Positions 18,301-25,174 of a stretch of DNA of 56,957 nucleotides are shown one piece after another. The stretch spans positions 1 to 56,957 of the forward strand of contig CAZLZD010000027.1 in assembly GCA_964563925.1 (NCBI GenBank), written 5' to 3'. This stretch comes from JAUILA01 sp964563925. GTDB lineage: Bacteria > Bacteroidota > Bacteroidia > Cytophagales > Cyclobacteriaceae. The number at the start of each line of letters is the position of its first letter. Within the stretch, counting starts at the first letter, position 1. The notes beneath the pieces are model-generated. The model had not been told where the DNA came from. It was given only the letters and a program-made list of their open reading frames with translations, and did no database searches. Both the position numbers and the translations under genes were made by a program.

Positions 18301-18376
18301 TAAAGGATTGCCCCCTGAGCATCAGCGGGCCCAAAAACAACACAATGTATACTATTTTTGGTAAAAATCTCTTCAT
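15347..18376 (-). CDS. Two-component propeller sensor histidine kinase
   Basis: A 1009-residue membrane sensor. A signal peptide (to about residue 23) precedes many repeats of the periplasmic regulator-propeller type (for example GNIWAATLGGGISRF and GYVWFSAFGGNLG), roughly residues 25-640. A Y_Y_Y domain follows (about 690-750), then one membrane span (FFVGLGVYFIIMITLY). The cytoplasmic part has a HisKA_3-type phospho-acceptor His800 (ARDFHDNMGNQLA) and a HATPase with GNGLRNMKSRAEQLGG. The architecture is like the glycan-sensing systems of Bacteroidota but with a separate regulator. The ligand is unknown; proximity suggests the SusCD substrate or a breakdown product. Confidence 0.94.
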   Translation of the reverse strand: MKRFLPKIVYIVLFLGPLMLRGQSFNFVNYSISDGLVHDRIVDLSTDHYGNIWAATLGGGISRFNGESFENITIKDGLASNYVRSVLTDRKGNLWAATAEGISIYNGREFRNFRVAPEDEHNSVHTLYEDSRGYVWFSAFGGNLGRIESGDRKVEFLEFPKISDNDNIIAIDEDDKGRIWLISSIQGLLMFDQGEFRQVLLNRDINGFLLSITHSQDTLWLGTNKGIMRYVPDAPESRPEFLNTMRNMFIKSIHVINSNNYWTVSASGIYHYRNGQLRTFGPLQGFTQAGVNAILCDREDNLWFATDGDGLYQLNSELFLQYNEDHGLSNDPVTTIIKDEVGDYWFGTFGDGLYRLSNGVFENFRDHDMVANKYVSSSVMDHEGRIWFGLHQDGLLRYDHGEFVSIGKGAGFRFAGVRSLFCDSNGRVWIGSTDGLAMFDGTDFHHYTTTEGLYDNIIWGISEPRPGRVMIVTREGFNYFEEGVLTQGYYHPEVFNKRVNVAIQDSFGNFWIGYSGHGIIRINEETGNYEYITDENGLHSNLIYNLMVEKKTGDILVGTERGVLRLSLDESGRIERIKNYMSNEVFPELQTLPNAMYQEKDGSLWFGTEQGAFKYQPEFYKVNEHEPIVYISNVKLSYNEVNWDEYADSVSNWHRIPSQLQLSHKENNVLINYFGNSLKNPDQVRYRFRLVGLEEEWSPVTSSSEAAFTNLSPGDYQFEVLAANSDGIWNKEPAKFAFSIVPPFWQRPWFFVGLGVYFIIMITLYNNYRVRSNLNKILTIEKIRQEEQAKVRKRMARDFHDNMGNQLASITMFTNLISLKLKDRSEDVDQLLKNIEKHSKSLFTGTKDFIWSIDPESDDLDNLYTYIKDFGEELFENTEIAFYSDIKGEMREGIALPSGWSRQLVLIFKEAMTNTLKHAGAEEVYLHLELNSTGFVLILEDNGEGFCLSPKSKGNGLRNMKSRAEQLGGTFQISSEPGQGTRIRFEATLENNNKVHKVKSMLNKKQQSS

Positions 18377-18428
18377 TCCGGCTTAATGAAAATAGTATTA
18401 AATTTACTTTCACCCAATTCGGGGGATA

Positions 18429-21400
18429 TTATCGGAGAATATACAATTTCCCGACACCTTTCCTGAATGCCTGATCGCCGGCCGTTGCACGGTGTTCATA
18501 GGCCTCAGTACCTTGTAAAATCACCCGGTAGAGGTAAACCCCATTGGCCAGTTCATCCCCGAATTCATCCCTCCCATCCCAGGCATAATCGGTTAGGTTA
18601 TGTCCAATCCTTACCGGCCCCAGCTCATCCTGGGTTATCTCCCGCACCACTTTACCGGTTACGGTCATAATCTGGATCTTGATCCCGGAAGGCACTTCGC
18701 TGCCGGTCAGGGTAAACACAAAGCGGGTGCTGGTGGAAAACGGGTTGGGATAGGGATAGAAATTGGTTATGGTTGATTCATTGATGACCTGAAAATTAAT
18801 CTCATAGGGTTTTTCCCCCGCCTGATTCCCCGAAGCATCGGTTGCCTCAAGTTGCAGGGTATACATACCGTCATCCAGACGCTCAGGTCGAAATTCCAGA
18901 CGGTACGATTCATCTTCTGAAGCCGGGAACCAGTTAAGCAGGGCCGAACTGAAAGGAATTCTCCTGAAGCTGCACCCCTGGCAATTTTCCCTGAAAAGCA
19001 GGTTCACCCCCAGCGTATCCTTTTTGAACAAAAACTCATTGTTATCCACCAGCCTGGCGGTTATCAGCGGCGTTGGAGAAACAATGTCTCCGTCCATGAT
19101 GTATTCTCCGTCAAAAACCACATCAATAACCGGGTTAATATTATCCGGTTTAACCTGAAGGTAGGCCCCCAGGTCGACCAGGTTGTTATCGTAATATTGT
19201 TCCGGTTCTACAAACGGGTTCACAAAGACCTGGTAATCGATCTCCCCGGGATTTCCTGCTGTCAAAGTCTCCACCCGGAAGCGCGTGGTGTCTCCGGGCA
19301 ATGGTGCCTTAATCCGAAAATTTTCAGTGAGCGTGGTACGGTTGCTCCGGTTAAACAATTCATAGGAGACCTCCAGCGAATCAGAAAATGATCGCTCCGA
19401 AATATTGACAAAGGAAAACTCATTCTCCAGGATCTCTCCCTCATCAAGCGAAACCTGAGGGGGCTTCACCGAAGAGGCCAGAAGAAACCCCTCGGGAACA
19501 CCTTCATAACTTACGAGCCACTGCTCAACCTGTGGTGCGGTAAATTCCTGCTCGTCTTTCACGGCCAGGCGAAGTCGAACGTAGGGATAAAGGGATGCAT
19601 CCACCGTGGACAGGTCATTCCTTGATTCGGTGATGTTATCAAGAAGTAAGGTCTCAAAACCTCCCAGGGTTACCCCGATCAGGTCAAGTTCGACCTGGTC
19701 GCCGGGACCGGTTTCTATATGCTGGAGAAATTCTCCCCAGGAGGACGCCGGACCAATCAGTGTGGTTTCCAGCATCGCCGAGGTCACATACCCTATAATG
19801 GTTTCTATCAAAGTCAGGTCCTGATTCTGGGGCGGAGTTCCTTCTGTACGCAACACCATGGCCGTTCCCGGTTCTGCCCCTTTTCTCCCGATAATAATTA
19901 CAGGCTCGCCCATTACCCAGGAGTCAATTTCATCTGCAGCCAGCCCGATGCTGGTAAGCTGGTTACGGATATTGGCAGACCAGGAAGCAAAACCCGGGTA
20001 ACCAATGGTGAAAGCCAGGACAACATCCCCGTTATCCACCGAATTAATGTAGGCAGGAAGATCGCCGGATCCGGTTTCTATTCGGCTGTTGGTAAATGAA
20101 TTGATGATCTGAGGCTGGCGTCCGCAGGTCCGCGGATCAAGCACCTGATAAGGAAGTACTAGATAAGGGACCGCGGTGGTGCGGTCGAATGCCACCAGGT
20201 TCAGCGTATTGGTGGCACAATACTGCCCGGATATGATATATTCCGTACCTCCCACTCTCAGGGACACATCCTGATTTGTCACGTCCGAGGCGGAGCCCCC
20301 GGTGTATACGGTAACATCCACCGGTGTTTCACTGAACTTAAGAACCCTGCGGTCAGGATCGGCCTCCAGTCCGGCATAGCGGTTTTGGATAAACTGAGGG
20401 TATTCCCGCTGGGTCCATCCTTCCGGTCCGTCTGCAATCAGCGTAAAAGAAGTGGTTTGCCACTGATCGCTTTCACCCTCCCCCGGGGTGGTGTAACGGG
20501 TCCTCCAATAGTAAACCACACTGTCCTGGGTGGACGGGGGCATCAGGTTAACTTCCCAGGATGCCAGTGCATTGCCCTGGACGGAAGTGCTTTGCCGGAG
20601 CGGACTGTTAAAAAAAGCACTCGTATCGATCTCAAAACTGAACGAGCGTGGCTTGGGAAAGGTACTGGTCGAACTTGTGACCAGTCGTACCAGTGCTTCG
20701 TCTTCTATCCCAAAATTCGCCGGGAATAAATTCTGGGTGGCATTGCTTGGAATGAAAAAATTCAGGATTCCGGAATTATTATTCTCATTCAGCTCATCCC
20801 GTATATTATCCGGGTCAATGCGGACCCTGAACTGGTTGTTGCCGAAAGAGTTGGCATCCATCGGGATCCGTACCTGGAGTGTATCCCGGTAATAAACCCG
20901 GGCAAAGACCGAATCAAAGGTATCCACGGTATTGTCGCGCAAGGTCCGGGTAACCTCCACATGAAGGCTGTCATTTCTGGCCTGTCCGAAATTCCTGACG
21001 ATCACGTTCATGAACAGCTCATCCAGCTGGTTGGTGACGGGTTCATTATTCGGAGTGGTGATAAACAACTGATTACTGTTGGTTTCATAATCAGGCAGCG
21101 GAGCTCCGAACAGCGATACGGCAGGATCTCCCAGCAATACCATTTGCTGGGCCTGTGCCACATTCACCGCGGCATCACCCACCTGAGCAATATAGCGGCG
21201 GGCCACTTCTTTCTGTATATCCCCGATGCCACGGGTCAGATTTACCGAATCGCTGTAGGCTGTCTCATAAAACAATTCGGAATAACGCCGCAGGGTGGAA
21301 GAAAAACCGAACGAACTGTGAGCAATAAATCCGACCGCCCCCTTATTCTGGGCCAGGATCCAGTCCTCCCCGAATACCACATCATTACTGAAAAATTGTC

Positions 21401-23423
21401 CTGCCTGGCATCCGTTGATCAGAAACATCGGGTATTTATCAGGGTTATTATATCCCAGGGACGGGTCGCTCACGAACCCGATATCGATATCAGTTACAAA
21501 AGGGGCGGAATGACCGAAAAAGGTGACGAGGTTCAGACCGGCATTTACCTCGTCATTGATATTTATCAGCTGGACCACTTCAGTATTGTCTTTTCGAATG
21601 GTCGTCACCTCCCCTCCAAAATAAATATTCTCGGCAATTTCAGCGAAGTCGTTCATGTAACGGTTGAATACAACCAGTTCCAGGGCCGACAAACCCCCGG
21701 AAAGATGAAGTACATCCTTTCGAAACAGGTCATCAAAGGGTTGCTCCTCCATGGTACGCACTTTATTAAGATAAGCCATGACCTGGCCCGAATTCACAGC
21801 CGGCAGTCTTCCAATCGGAATGGCTGGCACATGTTCCTCACCCGACAGCCCGGCCACAAAATACATATCTGCACCGGGCATGCCGGCACTGGGGACGAGG
21901 TCCCGCAAGCGATAAGTAGTGCCAAATATCTCCTGTTCAATATACCCCTGCGGTATCCGGTGAAAATTCACATTGGCATCCATGCCCTTTCCAATGAGAA
22001 AAATATACCTGAAATCGCCTTCAGCCTCTGATTTCCTGAAGAATCTGTAAAGGGCAAGCGGTGAGGTCTCCCCGTAACTGAATTGATCAAACAGCATGGA
22101 CACGTCTACGGTAAGGGTGTCATATCCCCCGCCGGCTGCCGATGCCCTGTAGGCGGCATATTCGCGGACCGGGTCCTGCACACCTCCTCCCGGCTTGCGA
22201 AGATGCTTGTTGGTAACAATGAGAAAATCCCTGCCGGTGAGTTCAATCGGCCGGATGCTGGCCTGGGAAAGAACAGGAATTTTGAAATCTGCAGTAAGAA
22301 ACAGGTTTCGTCCGGTAGCCGCTTCCGTGACGACGGCGGTTCCGTTATTTCCATTCCTGACGTAGCCCACACGTCTTACTGCACGGGTATCGGTGATATC
22401 ATAGAGCAACGCACCTGCCGGGATGTTTGTCATTTGAAGAAAGGCATCCTGAAATCCGGTACTCGCGGTAATATTGAATTTTTTGGTCTGGTTCGCCGCA
22501 TTGAGCAGCTGGTTAAACCTGATGCGGACGTAACTCACGCTGATCAGGTCATTCTGTCCTCCGGTGCCGTTACATTGTATCCTCACCCGTACCGTTCCGT
22601 CAGCCGCAATATCCGCGGAGGTCAGCGATGCGGTAAAGACCGTGGTACCGTAATTGGTCCATGAGGCGGTGCCAAGCGACCGGAGTGAACCTTCATCCGG
22701 ACCGGCCAGTATCGTGGCATTATGAGACAGGTCATCCCGCCCCATCAGGAATACTTCCAGTGAAATTCCCGGGGACGCCGCAAGGTTAGTGATGCCTGAC
22801 ACCTGGTAGGTCCGGTTCTGTCCCTCCTGGAAGCGGTCACCGGTCCACCCCTCCCCTTCATCAAAATACGTGTATTGCGTGACATCCTCCACACTGAAGC
22901 TCTCGCCGATGGCGTACTGGTTTGTAATCAAACGCATCTGTTCGGCGCGGTGTGACGGTTCCGGCGGAATGTTGTCTACGTTATTCCGCAGGTAGGATGC
23001 CATCCGGCGGCCCGATGCCGGGGTAAGATGATAGGTGAGGAAATACGCTGAAGAATCTGAAAACAGGTTATAAAAGGGGTGCGGCTGAGCGGACGCCGGT
23101 TCGTATAACCCGGCATCAAGCGTGCCGTCATTACGTTGCCCGTAAAACTCTATGTAATCGGTCGGGTCAAATACCGCATCGCCCTGACCCTGGATATGAA
23201 TGGCCACCTCCTCTCCACGATGGAAGAGCTGAATCCGGCGCGGATCGACTGTTATCGGGAAACCCAGGTTGACCAGGTCGGTGTAGGAGATACGGTAGAT
23301 CCCGTCTTCCGCGGTCTGCACCTTGTAATAGGACTTATTATAATCAATCCATTCATTCCCATACTGTCCGTAGGCCAGTACCACAAAAGAAAGTGCTGCT
23401 ATCGTGAGAAATATTCCTTTCAT
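18429..23423 (-). CDS. porU2: Putative type IX secretion system sortase PorU2
   Basis: A 1664-residue exported protein with signal peptide (MKGIFLTIAALSFVVLAYG). The middle holds a gingipain-like C25 peptidase domain: His638 in FFGHSAPF and Cys672 in INGCQAGQFF form the catalytic dyad. Long beta-rich segments follow, and the C-terminus (PYPNPFSTSTRFVF to GVYLYRV, about residues 1570-1650) is a Por-secretion C-terminal sorting domain. Canonical PorU is about 1100-1200 residues; this much longer form matches the PorU2 subgroup. It would cleave the sorting domain of T9SS cargo at the cell surface. It overlaps the PorV-like gene by 4 bp, supporting a paired role. The exact cargo is unknown. Confidence 0.85.
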   Translation of the reverse strand: MKGIFLTIAALSFVVLAYGQYGNEWIDYNKSYYKVQTAEDGIYRISYTDLVNLGFPITVDPRRIQLFHRGEEVAIHIQGQGDAVFDPTDYIEFYGQRNDGTLDAGLYEPASAQPHPFYNLFSDSSAYFLTYHLTPASGRRMASYLRNNVDNIPPEPSHRAEQMRLITNQYAIGESFSVEDVTQYTYFDEGEGWTGDRFQEGQNRTYQVSGITNLAASPGISLEVFLMGRDDLSHNATILAGPDEGSLRSLGTASWTNYGTTVFTASLTSADIAADGTVRVRIQCNGTGGQNDLISVSYVRIRFNQLLNAANQTKKFNITASTGFQDAFLQMTNIPAGALLYDITDTRAVRRVGYVRNGNNGTAVVTEAATGRNLFLTADFKIPVLSQASIRPIELTGRDFLIVTNKHLRKPGGGVQDPVREYAAYRASAAGGGYDTLTVDVSMLFDQFSYGETSPLALYRFFRKSEAEGDFRYIFLIGKGMDANVNFHRIPQGYIEQEIFGTTYRLRDLVPSAGMPGADMYFVAGLSGEEHVPAIPIGRLPAVNSGQVMAYLNKVRTMEEQPFDDLFRKDVLHLSGGLSALELVVFNRYMNDFAEIAENIYFGGEVTTIRKDNTEVVQLININDEVNAGLNLVTFFGHSAPFVTDIDIGFVSDPSLGYNNPDKYPMFLINGCQAGQFFSNDVVFGEDWILAQNKGAVGFIAHSSFGFSSTLRRYSELFYETAYSDSVNLTRGIGDIQKEVARRYIAQVGDAAVNVAQAQQMVLLGDPAVSLFGAPLPDYETNSNQLFITTPNNEPVTNQLDELFMNVIVRNFGQARNDSLHVEVTRTLRDNTVDTFDSVFARVYYRDTLQVRIPMDANSFGNNQFRVRIDPDNIRDELNENNNSGILNFFIPSNATQNLFPANFGIEDEALVRLVTSSTSTFPKPRSFSFEIDTSAFFNSPLRQSTSVQGNALASWEVNLMPPSTQDSVVYYWRTRYTTPGEGESDQWQTTSFTLIADGPEGWTQREYPQFIQNRYAGLEADPDRRVLKFSETPVDVTVYTGGSASDVTNQDVSLRVGGTEYIISGQYCATNTLNLVAFDRTTAVPYLVLPYQVLDPRTCGRQPQIINSFTNSRIETGSGDLPAYINSVDNGDVVLAFTIGYPGFASWSANIRNQLTSIGLAADEIDSWVMGEPVIIIGRKGAEPGTAMVLRTEGTPPQNQDLTLIETIIGYVTSAMLETTLIGPASSWGEFLQHIETGPGDQVELDLIGVTLGGFETLLLDNITESRNDLSTVDASLYPYVRLRLAVKDEQEFTAPQVEQWLVSYEGVPEGFLLASSVKPPQVSLDEGEILENEFSFVNISERSFSDSLEVSYELFNRSNRTTLTENFRIKAPLPGDTTRFRVETLTAGNPGEIDYQVFVNPFVEPEQYYDNNLVDLGAYLQVKPDNINPVIDVVFDGEYIMDGDIVSPTPLITARLVDNNEFLFKKDTLGVNLLFRENCQGCSFRRIPFSSALLNWFPASEDESYRLEFRPERLDDGMYTLQLEATDASGNQAGEKPYEINFQVINESTITNFYPYPNPFSTSTRFVFTLTGSEVPSGIKIQIMTVTGKVVREITQDELGPVRIGHNLTDYAWDGRDEFGDELANGVYLYRVILQGTEAYEHRATAGDQAFRKGVGKLYILR

Positions 23424-24490
23424 TTCTTTTCCAGTGATACGATAATGGAGAATACATGAGAATACAAGGATTCCGACTGGTCTCCGATATCGGTCATTGC
23501 GTAATCAATGGACGCCTGTTTAAGCCGGATGCCAAGCCCGAAATTGGGTTGGAACTCCTTATAGGTGCTGCCATCAAAATCCTTAATCTCCTGAATATTT
23601 CCGATACCCCCGCGTAAATACGCAATGTTTTTGTAGTCAAGCTCAAGCCCGAAAGCCGGTTCGACGGATAGAAAATCAGACTTAATGACCGTATTTCTTT
23701 TCCCGTCGAAGGTGGTAATCAGATCCAGGGAAAGAAGCAAACCGAAATCGGATGGAAGATCCCAGGAGCGGGCCCCGCCCAGGATCATCCGGGGAAGGGT
23801 AACCTCCACCGAATTGACCGGAATTTCATTGCCCGTCTGCGCATAGATGTCGCTTACCAAATCAGGGTTATGGCTCCACGCATTCCAGGTGCCGGTGATA
23901 TCCCGCAACATAAGACCGAATTGCCATCTCCCCGTCGCATACTGGGCTCCTGCGTCGAGGCCAAAACCCCAGGCATTGGCAAAATCCCCCGCCAGGCGAT
24001 GCACCACCTTGAAGTTGGCACCCAGCTTAAAATTATTCCATTGGGGAATGCGGCGCGCATAGCTAACGATAAAGGCATAATCTGCAGCGGAAAAAAAACG
24101 GATATTGTCGTAATTGATGGCCCCGTTGGCATCATACAGGAAGCGCGTATCCGGTATGTCATCAACGGCAAACCGAAGGATCGACACCGCCAGTACGCTG
24201 GTGCTGTCTACCGAGGTGGCAAACCCGGCATAATCGTACTTGGCAATTCCCGCAAAATATTCTGCGTGCATCAGGGAGAACTGGAACGGAGTCTCAATTT
24301 CCAGCAGTCCGGCCGGGTTCCAGTAGGCTGAAGTCACATCGCCGGTAATGGCCACCTGGCTCCCCGACATGGCCAGACCACGACCGCCCACGCCGATGGC
24401 CAGAAATTCGTTGCTGTACTTCGGTGCTGCAGTCTGAGCCCAGACACCAGTACCCGGAAGTAATAGTAATATGACAAGCCACCTACACAT
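23420..24490 (-). CDS. porV2: PorV/PorQ-family outer membrane protein (putative PorV2)
   Basis: A 356-residue outer membrane barrel protein. The start at 24490 (MCRWLVILLLLP) places the signal peptide at the N-terminus; an in-frame ATG at 24523 is possible. The mature start (YSNEFLAIGVGGRGLAMSGS, then TSAYWNPAGL) is the conserved entrance motif of PorV/PorQ-like proteins of the FadL-type barrel class. PorV shuttles T9SS cargo from the translocon to the PorU sortase, and the 4-bp overlap with the PorU2 gene implies the equivalent partnership. A weak TATCTTTA box on the minus strand at 24512-24519 would fit the shorter start. Confidence 0.85.
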   Translation of the reverse strand: MCRWLVILLLLPGTGVWAQTAAPKYSNEFLAIGVGGRGLAMSGSQVAITGDVTSAYWNPAGLLEIETPFQFSLMHAEYFAGIAKYDYAGFATSVDSTSVLAVSILRFAVDDIPDTRFLYDANGAINYDNIRFFSAADYAFIVSYARRIPQWNNFKLGANFKVVHRLAGDFANAWGFGLDAGAQYATGRWQFGLMLRDITGTWNAWSHNPDLVSDIYAQTGNEIPVNSVEVTLPRMILGGARSWDLPSDFGLLLSLDLITTFDGKRNTVIKSDFLSVEPAFGLELDYKNIAYLRGGIGNIQEIKDFDGSTYKEFQPNFGLGIRLKQASIDYAMTDIGDQSESLYSHVFSIIVSLEKK

Positions 24491-24692
24491 AAGCACAGTA
24501 ATGAAACCCCGTAAAGATATCAATTATTGTGTGAGGTAAGCCAGCCAGACCATACATTTCGTGGTCAGTTGCGTAAATAATTTCCCGTTTGTGTCACCCG
24601 GTCAAATGCGCCTGACCCCGGAATTTGCGGGAGGAAATAGCCATTTTTATATAATTTTAATGTTTTTTCATATAATTATTTCATTAATTTCG

Positions 24693-24757
24693 TATACAAG
24701 CTAATTTTTTTTGCTTAGTACTTGGCCATGCATAGTAGTTTCCCGTATACTTGTATA
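24693..24757 (+). promoter_or_regulatory. Putative promoter and auto-operator of the PadR gene
   Basis: TATAC-TT-GTATA (24746-24757) is a perfect inverted repeat with a 2-bp spacer. TATACAAG (24693-24700) is the reverse complement of its right half, CTTGTATA. A Bacteroidota-type promoter overlaps it: TTG at 24722-24724 and TATACTTG at 24746-24753, 21 bp apart (one mismatch to TAnnTTTG). PadR proteins usually repress their own promoter, so this is a good operator candidate. The region from 24524 to 24690 is AT-rich and shows no gene. Confidence 0.55.
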
Positions 24758-24781
24758 GGTCAAAAACAAAAATAAATATGT

Positions 24782-25129
24782 ATGAATCTTGAGAATACAC
24801 AGGTGCAGATGCGGAAAGGCATACTGGAGTACTGTATACTGCACATCATTTCGCGTGGGGAGGTATACGCCTCCGACATGCTGCTTGAATTGACATCCGC
24901 CAAGATCATGGTGGTGGAAGGTACATTGTATCCGTTGCTCACCCGGCTCCGGAAAGCAGGTTTGGTTGAATACAAATGGGTCGAGTCCAATGCAGGTCCT
25001 CCCAGGAAATACTATACGCTAACCGACAAGGGAGCGGAGTTCCTGGAGAATCTCGACCAGACCTGGAAAGAATTGGTTGAATCCACCGTACAAATAACTG
25101 CCCTGGACAAGCAGTCCGGAAACAAGTGA
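24782..25129 (+). CDS. PadR-family transcriptional regulator
   Basis: A 115-residue winged-helix regulator of the small PadR class: MRKGILEYCILHIISRGEVYASD, then a wing with VVEGTLYPLLTRLRKAGLVEY and the GPPRKYYTLTDKG turn. These dimers bind ligands or membrane-active compounds and usually repress themselves and a neighbouring gene. It starts 45 bp before a PspC-domain gene, a pairing seen often in Bacteroidota, so it probably controls that gene. A palindromic candidate operator lies just upstream of the ATG. Confidence 0.92.
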   Translation: MNLENTQVQMRKGILEYCILHIISRGEVYASDMLLELTSAKIMVVEGTLYPLLTRLRKAGLVEYKWVESNAGPPRKYYTLTDKGAEFLENLDQTWKELVESTVQITALDKQSGNK

Positions 25130-25174
25130 TACCACTAATTCAAACAAACAACAACTGATCAAAATCTCAAAACA

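Noticed and set aside
20961..22031. A 356-codon open frame opposite the PorU2 gene
   Set aside because: It is antisense to a well-conserved catalytic region, and its translation shows no recognisable domain. Long antisense frames are expected from codon bias at this GC level.
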